This document shows, piece by piece, positions 14,493 to 23,714 of a DNA stretch of 35,264 nucleotides. How positions within the stretch are numbered: the first letter of the stretch is position 1; the number at the start of each line of letters is the position of its first letter. The notes beneath the pieces are model-generated. The model was not told where the DNA came from. It worked only from the letters and a program-made list of their open reading frames with translations, and ran no database searches. Both the position numbers and the translations under genes were made by a program. Source of the DNA: Gammaproteobacteria bacterium (GTDB taxonomy: Bacteria; Pseudomonadota; Gammaproteobacteria; Enterobacterales; Neiellaceae); assembly GCA_017425245.1 (NCBI GenBank), contig JAFOOX010000032.1:1-35264 (forward strand). The letters are read 5' to 3'.

Positions 14493-16850
14493 TCAGGCGT
14501 TCGTCACCACGGCAAAGCCGGCAGGAGGGTCCTGCAGCGCCAGATCCAGCACTTCATCAATCCAGCGCACCGGATGGATCTCGATATCCTGTTTGACGTT
14601 ATCCGGGATCTCTTCGAGGTCACGAACGTTGTCATGGGGGATCAATACATGGCGAATACCACCACGATGAGCGGCCAGCAGTTTTTCTTTAAGGCCGCCG
14701 ATCGGCAGCACCTCGCCACGCAGGGTGATCTCACCGGTCATGGCCACATCGGCGCGCACCGGGTTGCCAGTCAATGCCGACACTAGCGCGGTACACATGG
14801 CGATACCCGCACTCGGACCGTCTTTGGGAGTAGCCCCTTCCGGCACGTGCACATGAATGTCGCGCTTCTCGTAGAAGTCTGGAGCGATGCGCAGCACCTC
14901 GGCCCGACTGCGGACCACAGTCAGCGCGGCCTGAATCGACTCCTGCATCACTTCGCCCAGTGACCCGGTGTGCGTCATCTTGCCTTTGCCGGCAACGGCC
15001 GCAGCTTCCACGGTCAACAGGTCACCACCCACCTCAGTCCAGGCCAGACCACTGACCAGACCGACGCGGTTGTGCTCTTCGGCCTTGCCGTAATCACAGC
15101 GCTGCACCCCGAGGAACTCCTTGAGGTTGTCGCCATCAACCTTGACCGGCGCCGAGCGCTCTTTGAGCAGCAGCTGACGCACCGCCTTGCGGCAGATCTT
15201 GGAGATCTCGCGCTCCAGCGAACGCACCCCCGCTTCGCGGGTGTAATAGCGGATGATGCCAAGAATAGCGCTATCCTCGACCGTCAGCTCACCCTCGCGC
15301 AGGCCATTGCGCTCCAGCTGCTTGGGCAGCAGGTGATTACGGGCGATGTTGAGCTTCTCATCCTCGGTATAACCGGCCAGACGGATCACCTCCATGCGGT
15401 CCAGCAGCGGCGCCGGAATATTCATGGAGTTGGAGGTGGCAACAAACATCACATCCGACAGGTCGTAGTCGACCTCCAGGTAATGGTCGTTAAAGGCCAC
15501 ATTCTGTTCCGGGTCCAGCACTTCCAGCAGTGCCGAGGCTGGATCACCCCGCATATCGGCGCCCATCTTGTCGATCTCATCGAGCAGGAACAACGGGTTA
15601 CGTACGCCCGCCTTGCTCATCTTTTGGATCAGCTTGCCCGGCATGGAACCGATGTAGGTGCGGCGGTGGCCGCGGATTTCGGCTTCATCACGCACTCCGC
15701 CCAAGGCCATACGCGTGTAAACACGGCCAGTGGCCTTGGCGATCGACTGTCCGAGTGAGGTTTTACCCACCCCCGGCGGCCCCACCAGACAGAGGATCGG
15801 ACCGCGTAGTTTCTTCACCCGGCTCTGCACGGCAAGGTATTCGAGGATCCGCTCCTTGACCTTGTCGAGACCGAAATGGTCGGCATCCAGCGTCTGTTGC
15901 GCCAAGCGCAGATCTTTTTTTACTTTGGAGCGCTTGCTCCAAGGCACACCGACAATCCAGTCGATATAGCCGCGCACCACCGTTGCCTCTGCCGACATCG
16001 GTGACATCATGCGCAGCTTGTGCAGTTCAGCCTCGGCTTTGTCTTTCGCTTCCTGCGGCATCTTGGCCTCTTCGATGCGCTTTTTGAGCGTCTCGAATTC
16101 ATCGGGGCCATCTTCCAGCTCACCCAGTTCTTTCTGGATCGCCTTCATCTGCTCATTCAGGTAGTACTCGCGCTGGCTCTTCTCCATCTGCTTTTTGACG
16201 CGATTACGGATCCGTTTTTCAACCTGCAGAAGGTCGATCTCGTTCTCCATCTGCGCCAGCAAGAACTCGAGGCGGGTCGAGATATCCGCCGTTTCCAGCA
16301 CCTGCTGCTTGTCAGCCAGCTTGAGTGGCATGTGAGCAGCCATGGTATCGGCCAACCGCGACGGATCATCAATGCCCTGCAGCGAGGTCAAAACCTCAGG
16401 CGGCACTTTCTTGTTCAGTTTGATGTAGCCATCGAACTGGTTGATGGTGGTGCGCACCAGCACATCCAGTTCACGCTCTTCACGCTCACTGGCAGCGTCA
16501 AGCACCTCCACTTCGGCCACAAAGTAGTTCGGCGATGGCAGAAACTTATGCAGTTTGGCGCGCTTTTCCCCTTCCACCAGCACCTTGACCGTACCGTCAG
16601 GCAACTTCAGCAGCTGCAGGATGGTCGACAGCGTACCGACGTCGTAAAGATCGCCTTTTTCCGGATTCTCGACCGTCGGGTCTTTCTGGGCGACCAGGAA
16701 GATCTGTTTGTTCTGCTCCATCGCCGCTTCCAGGCACTGAATCGACTTCTCGCGCCCGACAAACAGGGGAATGACCATGTGGGGGTAAACCACCACATCA
16801 CGCAATGGCAACACGGGAATCTGGATGCGCTCGACAGCAATTTCGCTCAT
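14493..16850 (-). CDS. lon: ATP-dependent protease Lon
   Basis: Lon is a cytoplasmic hexameric AAA+ serine protease that degrades misfolded and short-lived regulatory proteins. The N-terminal substrate-binding domain starts [23 protein letters not shown]. The AAA+ module holds Walker A GPPGVGKT and Walker B FLLDEIDK. The C-terminal protease domain has the catalytic Ser in [11 protein letters not shown] (about 679) and the catalytic Lys in [10 protein letters not shown] (about 722). At 785 residues it is full length. The start at 16850 has GAGAGAGG upstream. It lies after clpX with its own heat-shock-type promoter. Confidence 0.98.
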   Translation of the reverse strand: MSEIAVERIQIPVLPLRDVVVYPHMVIPLFVGREKSIQCLEAAMEQNKQIFLVAQKDPTVENPEKGDLYDVGTLSTILQLLKLPDGTVKVLVEGEKRAKLHKFLPSPNYFVAEVEVLDAASEREERELDVLVRTTINQFDGYIKLNKKVPPEVLTSLQGIDDPSRLADTMAAHMPLKLADKQQVLETADISTRLEFLLAQMENEIDLLQVEKRIRNRVKKQMEKSQREYYLNEQMKAIQKELGELEDGPDEFETLKKRIEEAKMPQEAKDKAEAELHKLRMMSPMSAEATVVRGYIDWIVGVPWSKRSKVKKDLRLAQQTLDADHFGLDKVKERILEYLAVQSRVKKLRGPILCLVGPPGVGKTSLGQSIAKATGRVYTRMALGGVRDEAEIRGHRRTYIGSMPGKLIQKMSKAGVRNPLFLLDEIDKMGADMRGDPASALLEVLDPEQNVAFNDHYLEVDYDLSDVMFVATSNSMNIPAPLLDRMEVIRLAGYTEDEKLNIARNHLLPKQLERNGLREGELTVEDSAILGIIRYYTREAGVRSLEREISKICRKAVRQLLLKERSAPVKVDGDNLKEFLGVQRCDYGKAEEHNRVGLVSGLAWTEVGGDLLTVEAAAVAGKGKMTHTGSLGEVMQESIQAALTVVRSRAEVLRIAPDFYEKRDIHVHVPEGATPKDGPSAGIAMCTALVSALTGNPVRADVAMTGEITLRGEVLPIGGLKEKLLAAHRGGIRHVLIPHDNVRDLEEIPDNVKQDIEIHPVRWIDEVLDLALQDPPAGFAVVTNA

Positions 16851-16901
16851 AGCCTCTCTCCGGACGGCGGGGGGCAGGTTGTCACCTGGGCATGAAGGCC
16901 A

Positions 16902-16930
16902 ATATGGGGATGAATGACGCAGGATTCAAC
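16902..16930 (-). promoter_or_regulatory. Sigma-32 type heat-shock promoter of lon
   Basis: The minus strand shows GTTGAA (16930–16925), a 15-base spacer and CCCCATAT (16909–16902). The -10 is a perfect match to the sigma-32 consensus CCCCATNT, and the -35 is close to CTTGAA. Heat-shock control of lon is well known in E. coli. The -35 overlaps the last bases of the clpX–lon hairpin. Confidence 0.78.
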
Positions 16931-16961
16931 GGCGACGGAACAGGGTTTTCCGCCGCCGTTG
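16927..16961 (-). other. Strong hairpin between clpX and lon
   Basis: CAACGGCGGCGGAA and TTCCGTCGCCGTTG (minus strand) form a stem with one mismatch around a short loop, 5 bases after the clpX stop. No T-run follows, so it may protect the clpX mRNA 3' end or act as a Rho-independent stop of low efficiency. Confidence 0.7.
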
Positions 16962-16966
16962 TCATT

Positions 16967-18244
16967 TCAGGTCGCAGACGCAGCCTTGGGTGGCTCGCTG
17001 TTGTGATAGATCAGGATCGGGCTGGACTCACCGCGGATCACCGTTTCATCGACCACCACCCGTGACACGGTGGACATCGACGGCAGCTCGTACATGGTAT
17101 CGAGCAGCACCTGTTCGACAATCGAGCGCAGGCCACGGGCGCCGGTCTTGCGTTCCATCGCCTTGTGGGCAATGGCGCGCAGGGCATCATCGCGGAACTC
17201 CAGCTCTGCCCCTTCCATCTGGAACAGCGACGCATACTGCTTGGTCAGGGCGTTGCGCGGCTCGGTCAGAATCTGCACCAGCGCCGATTCATCCAGCTCG
17301 TCAAGGGTGGCCAGCACCGGCAGACGACCGATGAACTCGGGGATCAGACCAAATTTGACCAGATCTTCCGGCTCCACCTGACGCAACAGGTTGCTGACAG
17401 CATTCTTGAGTTCGCGACTGCGCACCTGGGCACCGAAGCCGATACCGCTTCCGGTGGCCACGCGCTGATCGATGATCTTCTCAAGGCCAGCAAAAGCGCC
17501 GCCACAGATAAACAGGATCTTGCTGGTATCAACCTGCAGAAACTCCTGCTGCGGATGCTTGCGTCCGCCTTGGGGCGGCACCGCAGCGACCGTGCCTTCA
17601 ATCAGCTTGAGCAGGGCCTGCTGCACCCCTTCGCCCGACACATCGCGGGTGATCGACGGGTTTTCCGACTTGCGCGAGATCTTGTCGATCTCGTCGATGT
17701 AGACGATACCGCGCTGGGCCTTCTCCACATCGTAATCGCACTTCTGCAGCAGCTTCTGGATGATGTTCTCAACATCCTCACCCACGTAACCGGCTTCGGT
17801 CAGGGTGGTGGCATCAGCCACGGTAAAGGGCACATCGAGGAAGCGGGCCAGCGTCTCAGCGAGCAGGGTTTTGCCACTGCCGGTGGGGCCGATCAGCAGG
17901 ATGTTGCTCTTGCCAATTTCAACGTCGCCAGACTCGCCCTGCAACCGCTTGTAGTGGTTGTAGACGGCGACCGACAGCACCTTCTTGGCGTGCTCCTGGC
18001 CGATGACGTAACCGTCCAGATGCTCACGGATTTCCCGCGGGGTCGGCAACTTGCTGCGGCTCTTCTTGCCGGGCAGGTCTTTGACTTCTTCGCGGATGAT
18101 GTCATTGCACAACTCGACGCATTCGTCGCAGATGTACACCGACGGCCCGGCGATCAGCTTGCGCACTTCATGCTGGCTCTTGCCGCAAAAAGAGCAATAG
18201 AGAAGCTTTTGATCGCTGCCGCTACCACGGCGGTTATCTGGCAT
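16967..18244 (-). CDS. clpX: ClpX, ATPase subunit of the ClpXP protease
   Basis: ClpX is an AAA+ unfoldase that recognises tagged or specific substrates, unfolds them and feeds them to ClpP. The N-terminal zinc-binding domain has Cys17, Cys20, Cys39 and Cys42. The AAA+ core has Walker A GPTGSGKT and Walker [10 protein letters not shown]. The ClpP-docking IGF loop appears as the GIGFGA stretch. The start is ATG 18244 ([12 protein letters not shown]), behind CGAGGT; an upstream in-frame start adds six unconserved residues. At 425 residues it is normal. It lies 80 bases after clpP, and the pair is probably expressed together. Confidence 0.98.
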   Translation of the reverse strand: MPDNRRGSGSDQKLLYCSFCGKSQHEVRKLIAGPSVYICDECVELCNDIIREEVKDLPGKKSRSKLPTPREIREHLDGYVIGQEHAKKVLSVAVYNHYKRLQGESGDVEIGKSNILLIGPTGSGKTLLAETLARFLDVPFTVADATTLTEAGYVGEDVENIIQKLLQKCDYDVEKAQRGIVYIDEIDKISRKSENPSITRDVSGEGVQQALLKLIEGTVAAVPPQGGRKHPQQEFLQVDTSKILFICGGAFAGLEKIIDQRVATGSGIGFGAQVRSRELKNAVSNLLRQVEPEDLVKFGLIPEFIGRLPVLATLDELDESALVQILTEPRNALTKQYASLFQMEGAELEFRDDALRAIAHKAMERKTGARGLRSIVEQVLLDTMYELPSMSTVSRVVVDETVIRGESSPILIYHNSEPPKAASAT

Positions 18245-18296
18245 GCGTGTACCTCGATTCAACTAATCGGCCAGAATCCCGTCCTGGCCTGTCTCA

Positions 18297-18302
18297 ATTA
18301 TA
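18297..18302 (-). promoter_or_regulatory. Possible -10 element for clpX
   Basis: A perfect TATAAT lies in the clpP–clpX gap, about 50 bases before clpX. No good -35 is visible at 16–18 bases, so only the -10 hexamer supports this. Confidence 0.3.
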
Positions 18303-18324
18303 CGTCAGCCGCCCTGATCCGCGA

Positions 18325-18936
18325 TCAGGCGCCACGATGGGTCAGGATGCCATCCACCAGGCCGTAAGCCACCGCTTCGTCGGCACTCATGAAATTATCA
18401 CGATCGGTATCCTGAGCCACCTTTTCCATCGGCTGACCGGTGTGGTCGGCCAGAATACGGTTGAGCTTGTCGCGGATCTTGAGGATCTCACGCGCATGGA
18501 TCTCGAAGTCGCTGGCCTGACCCTGAAAACCGCCGAGCGGCTGATGGATCATCACCCGAGAATTGGGCAGACAGTAGCGCTTGCCCTTGGCTCCGCCAGC
18601 CAGCAGGAAGGCCCCCATACTGGCGGCCTGACCGAGGCAAACGGTGCTCACGTCCGGCTTGATGAACTGCATGGTGTCATAAATAGCCATGCCCGCAGTG
18701 ACCGATCCACCCGGCGAGTTGATATAGAGATAAATCTCCTTGTCCGGATTTTCCGACTCCAGAAACAGCAACTGAGCAACCACCAGGTTGGCCATATGTT
18801 CCTCGACCGGGCCAACCAGAAAGATCACCCGCTCCTTGAGCAGGCGCGAATAGATATCGTAGGCCCGTTCACCACGACTGGTCTGCTCCACCACCATCGG
18901 CACCAGCGAGGCGGCGATCTTGTCCATCATCTCCAT
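18325..18936 (-). CDS. clpP: ClpP, proteolytic subunit of ClpXP/ClpAP
   Basis: ClpP forms a double heptameric ring with the protease sites inside. The serine-protease triad is clear: Ser106 in [11 protein letters not shown], His131 in [10 protein letters not shown] and Asp180 in DTDRDNFMS. These are each nine residues on from the E. coli mature numbering. A short N-terminal propeptide is likely removed. At 203 residues it is standard. The gene is followed by clpX and preceded by tig. A terminator-like hairpin and possible promoter lie upstream. Confidence 0.98.
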   Translation of the reverse strand: MEMMDKIAASLVPMVVEQTSRGERAYDIYSRLLKERVIFLVGPVEEHMANLVVAQLLFLESENPDKEIYLYINSPGGSVTAGMAIYDTMQFIKPDVSTVCLGQAASMGAFLLAGGAKGKRYCLPNSRVMIHQPLGGFQGQASDFEIHAREILKIRDKLNRILADHTGQPMEKVAQDTDRDNFMSADEAVAYGLVDGILTHRGA

Positions 18937-18990
18937 GTAAACCCTTATTCAGCTTGTGCCCTAGGCCCCGGAGCCGCGTGTCGCGACCCC

Positions 18991-19026
18991 ATAAAAGACA
19001 ATGGCCCGCATCGTCTGCGGGCCATT
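18991..19026 (-). terminator. Terminator between tig and clpP
   Basis: On the minus strand, AATGGCCCGCA and TGCGGGCCATT form a perfect 11-base stem with a GACGA loop, followed by GTCTTTTAT. It lies about 35 bases after the tig stop and should reduce read-through into clpP. Confidence 0.8.
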
Positions 19027-19054
19027 ATAGGCATCCGGCGCTAAGCGCCGTCAA
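19024..19054 (-). promoter_or_regulatory. Possible clpP promoter overlapping the tig terminator
   Basis: TTGACG (19054–19049) and TATAAT (19029–19024) are spaced by 19 bases, longer than ideal. The spacer contains the palindrome GGCGCTTAGCGCC. The last bases of the -10 form the start of the terminator stem. Each hexamer is good; the spacing makes the promoter tentative. Confidence 0.4.
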
Positions 19055-19059
19055 CGAAC

Positions 19060-20367
19060 TCAGCCGTTACGCTGGGTGTTCACCACATCGCTGAACGCCT
19101 TTTTGACTTCGGTCACTTTGGCTTTGGCCAGTACCGCATCAATCGCTTGGTCCTCAAGCGCCAGATTGCGCAGACTCTGCATCAGTTCATTCTGGCTCTG
19201 GTAGTACTTGATCACTTCGGCCGGTTCTTCATAAGCACCGGCGACGTCGTTGAGAATGGCCTCAACGCGGGCTTCGTCAACCTTCAGTTCGCTCTGGCGA
19301 ATGAACTGGCCCAGCACCAGACCGATGCGCACGCGACGTTCAGCCTGCTCAGCGAAGATCTCGCGCGGCAGTTCTGGTAGTTTGCCGCCACGGCCGCCAC
19401 TGAAGCGCTCAACCGCCTGCTGACGCAGGTGGTCTACTTCCTGATCAACCAGCGACTTGGGCACGTCGACCGGATTAGCAGCCAGCAGGGCGTCAATCAC
19501 CTTCTCTTTGGTCTGGTTCTTGAGGGCGCTACGCAGTTCGCGCTCCATGTTCTTGGTCACTTCAGCCTTGAGGGCCTCAATGGTGCCTTCGGCCACGCCG
19601 TAAGCCTTGACGAACTCGGCGTCGATCTCCGGCAGCACGCGCGCTTCCACCTTGATGACGGTGATCGCGAACTCAGCGCCTTTGCCTTTGAGGTGATCGG
19701 CGTGGTAATCAGCCGGGAAAGCAACCGGAGCGGTGAAGCTGTCACCCGCCTTGTGACCGACCAGCGCTTCTTCAAAGCCCGGGATCATGCGGCCAGCGCC
19801 GATACCGACCGTAAAGTTCTCAGCTTTGCCGCCATCAAACGGGGTGCCATCAATGCTGCCCTGGAAGTCGATGACCAGACGGTCACCCTGAGCGGCTTCA
19901 CGCTCCACCACCTGCCATTTGGCCTGCTGCTGACGCAGGGTTTCGAGCATGGTGTCAACATCGGCAGCGGTCACTTCGGCCACCGGCTTGTCAACGGCCA
20001 GACCATCAAGGCCCTGCACTTCGAACACTGGGTAGACTTCCACGGTGGCCACGAACTCAAGATCCTGACCTTCATTGTTAGCGGTCAGCTGCAAGGTCGG
20101 GGTACCGGCCGGGTTCAGCTTCTCAGCAACCACCGCTTCAACAAAGCTGCGCTGGGCGACATCAAAAGCGACTTCTTCACGCACGGCGGCGCCAAAACGC
20201 TTGCGCACGATGCTCACCGGCACTTTGCCGGGGCGAAAACCGTCGACGCGCTGGGTTTTGGCCATGCGCTGCAGGCGTGATTCAACCTCGGTGTCGACCT
20301 TGGTACCCGGCACGCGGATAGTCAGGCGACGCTCAAGGCCCTGGGTGGTTTCGACTGAAACTTGCAT
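19060..20367 (-). CDS. tig: Trigger factor, ribosome-associated chaperone and prolyl isomerase
   Basis: Trigger factor binds at the ribosome exit tunnel and shields nascent chains. The N-terminal ribosome-binding domain carries the signature GFRPGKVP at about residues 42–49. The FKBP-type prolyl isomerase domain follows at about 150–245 (GDRLVIDFQGSIDGTPFDGG through GKGAEFAITVIKVE). A long helical C-terminal chaperone domain completes the 435-residue protein. The start at 20367 has GAGGTAG upstream. It heads the tig–clpP–clpX–lon series. Confidence 0.97.
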   Translation of the reverse strand: MQVSVETTQGLERRLTIRVPGTKVDTEVESRLQRMAKTQRVDGFRPGKVPVSIVRKRFGAAVREEVAFDVAQRSFVEAVVAEKLNPAGTPTLQLTANNEGQDLEFVATVEVYPVFEVQGLDGLAVDKPVAEVTAADVDTMLETLRQQQAKWQVVEREAAQGDRLVIDFQGSIDGTPFDGGKAENFTVGIGAGRMIPGFEEALVGHKAGDSFTAPVAFPADYHADHLKGKGAEFAITVIKVEARVLPEIDAEFVKAYGVAEGTIEALKAEVTKNMERELRSALKNQTKEKVIDALLAANPVDVPKSLVDQEVDHLRQQAVERFSGGRGGKLPELPREIFAEQAERRVRIGLVLGQFIRQSELKVDEARVEAILNDVAGAYEEPAEVIKYYQSQNELMQSLRNLALEDQAIDAVLAKAKVTEVKKAFSDVVNTQRNG

Positions 20368-20435
20368 CTTGCTACCTCGTCATGCGCACGCCCGAGATGG
20401 CGCGGCAGGGTGTGTCTAACTGGTTGAAAACGTTA

Positions 20436-20478
20436 CCCCTGTGGCGGCGCGAACAAGGGCGCGGCGGCTGCACAGGGG
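20436..20478 (-). other. Hairpin in the tig 5' untranslated region
   Basis: CCCCTGTG and CACAGGGG (minus strand) pair as an outer 8-base stem around a GC-rich interior, between the proposed tig promoter and its start codon. No ribosome-binding site is covered. Function unknown. Confidence 0.45.
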
Positions 20479-20493
20479 CAGAAAAGACGCGGC

Positions 20494-20522
20494 ATTATAT
20501 AGAGGCGCAGCGAGTGAGTCGA
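20494..20522 (-). promoter_or_regulatory. tig promoter
   Basis: TCGACT (20522–20517, 4 of 6 to consensus) and a perfect TATAAT (20499–20494) are spaced by 17 bases. The implied transcript starts about 120 bases before tig, just downstream of the tRNA-Arg gene. Confidence 0.6.
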
Positions 20523-20534
20523 GGAGGCGGAGTG

Positions 20535-20611
20535 TGGCGCGCCCGACAGGATTCGAACCTGTGACCGATCGCTTAGAAGGCGATTGCTCTATCCGACTGA
20601 GCTACGGGCGC
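20535..20611 (-). tRNA. tRNA-Arg (anticodon TCT)
   Basis: The minus strand folds as a normal tRNA. The 5' acceptor arm GCGCCCG pairs with CGGGCGC near the 3' end, followed by G and an encoded CCA. The D-arm (GCTCAGTCGGATAGAGC), the anticodon loop CTTCTAA with anticodon TCT, and the T-arm with GGTTCGAATCC are all present. It reads AGA codons, which are rare in GC-rich gammaproteobacteria. It lies between folD and tig with its own promoter. No integrated element is seen at its 3' end. Confidence 0.96.
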
Positions 20612-20638
20612 ACTGCGAGTCTCAACTTGCGGGCGGCG

Positions 20639-20667
20639 ATGATAGCCCTCGCCTCGGTTAGCGTCAA
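20639..20667 (-). promoter_or_regulatory. tRNA-Arg promoter
   Basis: TTGACG (20667–20662) and TATCAT (20644–20639) are separated by 17 bases, about 28 bases upstream of the tRNA 5' end. A GC-rich discriminator (CGCCGCCCGC) follows the -10, as in stable-RNA promoters. Confidence 0.72.
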
Positions 20668-20745
20668 TTTCACCGCCGGTGGCGCCTGCCGCGTCAACAT
20701 GCCAAAATTAGCCCCCTTTTCCGCGACACAGATCAATCAAACGGC

Positions 20746-21603
20746 ATGGCGGCACAACTGATCGACGGCAAACAGATTGCAGCATCCATTCGCAGCCAGA
20801 TCGCGGCCCGGGTGCAGACGCGGCTCGCGGCGGGCAAACGGTTGCCGGGGCTGGCGGTGATTCTGGTCGGCAGCGACCCTGCATCCCAGGTCTATGTCAC
20901 CCACAAGCGGAACGACTGCAAAGAGGTAGGCTTCCGCTCGATAGCCCACGATCTGCCTGCATCCACCACTCAGGATGAGCTGCTGGAGCTGATCGATAGC
21001 CTCAACGCCGACGACAGTATCGACGGTATCCTGGTTCAGTTGCCACTGCCCGCCCACCTTGACTCGTCACTGCTGCTGGAGCGTATTCGCCCGGACAAAG
21101 ATGTGGATGGCTTCCATCCCTATAACATCGGCCGCCTGGCCCAGCGCATCCCGCTGCTGCGCCCCTGCACCCCCAAGGGGATCATGGCCCTGCTCACCTC
21201 AACCGGGGTTGACCCTTATGGTCTGAATGCGGTGGTCGTCGGCGCCTCCAACATCGTCGGCCGCCCCATGGCCCTCGAGCTGTTGCTGGCCGGCTGCACG
21301 GTTACCGTCACCCACCGCTTCACCAAGGATCTGGCCAGCCATCTGCGCAACGCCGATCTGGTGGTGGTGGCCGCCGGCAAACCGGGGCTGGTCAAAGGCG
21401 AATGGATCAAGGAGGGGGCAATCGTCATCGACGTCGGCATTAACCGTCAGGCCGATGGCACCCTGATCGGCGATGTCGAGTTTGCCCCAGCCGCCGCCCG
21501 CGCCAGCTGGATCACCCCGGTGCCGGGTGGCGTTGGCCCCATGACCCGCGCCTGCCTGCTGGAAAACACCCTCGAAACCTGCGAGCGGCACCACGCACCG
21601 TAA
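20746..21603 (+). CDS. folD: Bifunctional methylenetetrahydrofolate dehydrogenase/methenyltetrahydrofolate cyclohydrolase
   Basis: FolD interconverts 5,10-methylene- and 10-formyl-tetrahydrofolate, supplying one-carbon units for purines and formyl-Met-tRNA, and makes NADPH. Active-site Tyr50 and Lys54 lie in the YVTHK motif, and the conserved DVDGFHP loop is present. The Rossmann part has [17 protein letters not shown] and the C-terminal signature [13 protein letters not shown]. At 285 residues it is full length. The ATG at 20746 has only a weak ribosome-binding site. It converges on cysS across a shared terminator. Confidence 0.97.
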   Translation: MAAQLIDGKQIAASIRSQIAARVQTRLAAGKRLPGLAVILVGSDPASQVYVTHKRNDCKEVGFRSIAHDLPASTTQDELLELIDSLNADDSIDGILVQLPLPAHLDSSLLLERIRPDKDVDGFHPYNIGRLAQRIPLLRPCTPKGIMALLTSTGVDPYGLNAVVVGASNIVGRPMALELLLAGCTVTVTHRFTKDLASHLRNADLVVVAAGKPGLVKGEWIKEGAIVIDVGINRQADGTLIGDVEFAPAAARASWITPVPGGVGPMTRACLLENTLETCERHHAP

Positions 21604-21628
21604 GTGGTTGGCACCCTGTGCCAGATAG

Positions 21629-21661
21629 CACAAGGCCCGCAGCTGCGGGCCTTGTCTATTT
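21629..21661. terminator. Bidirectional terminator between folD and cysS
   Basis: CAAGGCCCGCAGCTGCGGGCCTTG splits into perfectly paired arms, with a T-rich tail on the plus side (TCTATTTT) and a shorter A/T-rich tail on the other. It serves the converging folD and cysS transcripts. Confidence 0.85.
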
Positions 21662-21675
21662 TGGCGTGACGCCTA

Positions 21676-23055
21676 TTATCCGCGCCGCCAGCTGGTGCCG
21701 CCAGCACCATCTTCAAGCACGATACCCATGGCGGTGAGCTGCTGGCGCGCCGCATCAGCGGCCGCCCAGTTTTTAGTGCGGCGAGCCTCGGCGCGGGCCT
21801 CAATCAGCCGTTCGATCTCAGCCACCTCGGCATCGTCACACGCCCCTTTGAGGAAGGCCTCGGCAGGTTGCTGCAACAGCCCCAGCACCCCGCCCAGCCG
21901 ACGCAGAGTAGCCGCCAGCGACGCGGCTACCGCCGGGTTATCCTTGTGGCGATTAAGCTCGCGCGCCACTTCAAACAGCACACTCAGGGCCTCAGGCGCA
22001 TTGAAGTCATCATCCATCGCCAGCCGGAAGCGCTCTTCAAACTCGGCCGCGCGAGCCAGATCTTCAGCCGCCTCGTTCACGCCGCGCAGAGCGGTATAGA
22101 GCCGTTCCAGCGCTGCCCTCGCCTGAGTGAGGTTATCGGTGGAATAGTTAAGCTGACTGCGGTAATGGCCAGAGAGCAGGAAGTAACGCACCGACTCGGC
22201 GTCATACTCGGCCAGCACATCGCGGATCAGGAAGAAATTACCCAGCGATTTGGACATCTTCTCGGCGTTGATCTGGACCATGCCGCTGTGCACCCAGGTG
22301 TTCACATAGGGGGTGTGGTGGGCGCAGCAGGACTGGGCGATCTCGTTTTCATGGTGGGGAAAGATCAGATCCGAACCGCCGCCATGGATATCAAAATGGG
22401 TGCCGAGATGGCGCGCCGACATCGCTGAACACTCAATGTGCCAGCCGGGGCGCCCTTCGCCCCAGGGCGATGGCCAGCTGGGTTCACCCGGCTTGGCCTT
22501 TTTCCACAGTACGAAATCGAGGGGGGCACGCTTGCTGTCGTCCACCTCAACCCGGGCACCAGCCTGCAGCGCGTCCAGATCCTGGCCGCTCAACTGGCCA
22601 TAATCGGCAAAGCTAGCCACCTCAAAGTTGACGTCGCCATTAGCCACCAGATAGGCGTTGCCGTTGGCCAGCAGGCGCTCGATGGTGTCGATGATCTCGG
22701 CTATGTGAGTGGTCACTCGCGGCTCGATATCCGGGCGCAGAACGCCCAAGGCGTCGTAATCGGCATGCATGCGGGCGATGGTGCGCTCGGTCAGGGCATC
22801 GCAGCTTTCGCCATTTTCCGCCGCCCGGCGGATGATCTTGTCGTCGACATCGGTGATGTTACGCACGAAGGTGACGGCATAACCGAGGTAGCGCAGGTAG
22901 CGCACCATCAGATCGAAGGCAACGGCGGTACGGGCGTGGCCGATATGGCAATCGTCATACACCGTCACCCCGCACACATAGAGGCCGACCTTGCCGGGCT
23001 TAAGCGGGACAAAAGGCGCCTTGCGGCGCTGTTTGGTGTTGTAGATCTGCAACAT
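21676..23055 (-). CDS. cysS: Cysteinyl-tRNA synthetase
   Basis: CysS charges tRNA-Cys. It is a class I enzyme with HIGH at residues 37–40 and KMSKS in the [11 protein letters not shown] segment. The zinc-bound Cys28 in YVCGVTVYD is present, and the other zinc ligands are expected in the HIECSAM and HHENE regions. The start is set at ATG 23055, where the conserved [12 protein letters not shown] begins. The frame stays open for 51 more codons upstream, but that extension is unconserved, covers the promoter and overlaps ppiB. The resulting 459 residues is the normal length. Confidence 0.96.
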   Translation of the reverse strand: MLQIYNTKQRRKAPFVPLKPGKVGLYVCGVTVYDDCHIGHARTAVAFDLMVRYLRYLGYAVTFVRNITDVDDKIIRRAAENGESCDALTERTIARMHADYDALGVLRPDIEPRVTTHIAEIIDTIERLLANGNAYLVANGDVNFEVASFADYGQLSGQDLDALQAGARVEVDDSKRAPLDFVLWKKAKPGEPSWPSPWGEGRPGWHIECSAMSARHLGTHFDIHGGGSDLIFPHHENEIAQSCCAHHTPYVNTWVHSGMVQINAEKMSKSLGNFFLIRDVLAEYDAESVRYFLLSGHYRSQLNYSTDNLTQARAALERLYTALRGVNEAAEDLARAAEFEERFRLAMDDDFNAPEALSVLFEVARELNRHKDNPAVAASLAATLRRLGGVLGLLQQPAEAFLKGACDDAEVAEIERLIEARAEARRTKNWAAADAARQQLTAMGIVLEDGAGGTSWRRG

Positions 23056-23088
23056 CGGGCCAATCCGCGAGTGAAAAACCGGGCAGCG

Positions 23089-23117
23089 ATTGTAACGGTG
23101 CCAGCGGCCAGCGTCAC
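23089..23117 (-). promoter_or_regulatory. cysS promoter
   Basis: GTGACG (23117–23112) and TACAAT (23094–23089) are spaced by 17 bases, giving a short leader before the cysS ATG at 23055. This supports the downstream start. Confidence 0.6.
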
Positions 23118-23146
23118 CGCCTGCGACAGTCGCCAGCGCCCTGCGG

Positions 23147-23175
23147 GTGCCAAAGGGCGTCTCATCCGCTAGAAT
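23147..23175 (+). promoter_or_regulatory. ppiB promoter
   Basis: GTGCCA (23147–23152) and TAGAAT (23170–23175) are spaced by 17 bases, about 30 bases before ppiB. The -35 is only 4 of 6. Confidence 0.5.
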
Positions 23176-23206
23176 CTGCCTTCCCTGATGCCTAGCGGAG
23201 TTCCTC

Positions 23207-23704
23207 ATGGTTGTGCTTCATACCAATTTCGGCGCCATCAAACTGCGTCTGTTTGCTGACAAGGCTCCGGCCACCGTTGCCAATTTCCTCAGCTATGTGA
23301 ACGAAGGCCACTACAGCAACACCCTGTTCCACCGTGTCATCGACGGCTTCATGATTCAGGGCGGCGGCTTTGCCCCGGGCATGGATCAGAAGCCGGCCGC
23401 ACGTACGGTCAAGAACGAAGCCAACAACGGCATCTCCAACAAACGCGGCACCATCGCCATGGCCCGCACCCCTGACCCGCACTCAGCCGGTGCCCAGTTC
23501 TTCATTAACATCGCCGACAACACCTTCCTCGATTTCAAGAGCGAAACCGCTCAGGGTTGGGGCTATTGCGTGTTTGGTGAAGTGGCCGAAGGGATGGAGG
23601 TGGTCGACAAGATCAAAGCGGTAGCTACCGGCCGTTTTGGCATGCATCAGGATGTGCCGACCGAAGATGTGGTGATTCAGCGCGCCGAAGTGCTGGAAGA
23701 CTAA
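23207..23704 (+). CDS. ppiB: Peptidyl-prolyl cis-trans isomerase B (cyclophilin type)
   Basis: This cytoplasmic cyclophilin speeds proline isomerisation in folding proteins. The catalytic region [15 protein letters not shown] (about residues 43–57) and the [18 protein letters not shown] segment carry the conserved Arg, Phe and Gln of the active site. At 165 residues, without a signal peptide, it fits PpiB rather than periplasmic PpiA. The ATG is preceded by GGAG. lpxH follows 10 bases later, as in E. coli and Pseudomonas, and is probably cotranscribed. Confidence 0.97.
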   Translation: MVVLHTNFGAIKLRLFADKAPATVANFLSYVNEGHYSNTLFHRVIDGFMIQGGGFAPGMDQKPAARTVKNEANNGISNKRGTIAMARTPDPHSAGAQFFINIADNTFLDFKSETAQGWGYCVFGEVAEGMEVVDKIKAVATGRFGMHQDVPTEDVVIQRAEVLED

Positions 23705-23714
23705 GACCAACGAC

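Noticed and set aside
16020..16895. Long plus-strand open frame (291 codons) opposite lon
   Set aside because: Antisense shadow of lon; composition is His/Leu/Gln-rich as expected from reverse-complemented coding sequence. Similar frames at 14970–15758 and opposite tig (19429–20280) were rejected for the same reason.
17165..18367. Long plus-strand open frame (400 codons) opposite clpX
   Set aside because: It is antisense to an intact, highly conserved clpX. GC-rich codon bias keeps the opposite frame open. The translation shows no recognisable motif and there is no ribosome-binding context.
20535..20611. Integration site for a mobile element at tRNA-Arg
   Set aside because: No integrase, no direct repeat of the tRNA 3' end, and flanking genes are conserved housekeeping genes.
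23056..23208. N-terminal extension of cysS to 23208
   Set aside because: The extra 51 residues are unconserved, contain the likely cysS promoter and overlap the ppiB start.
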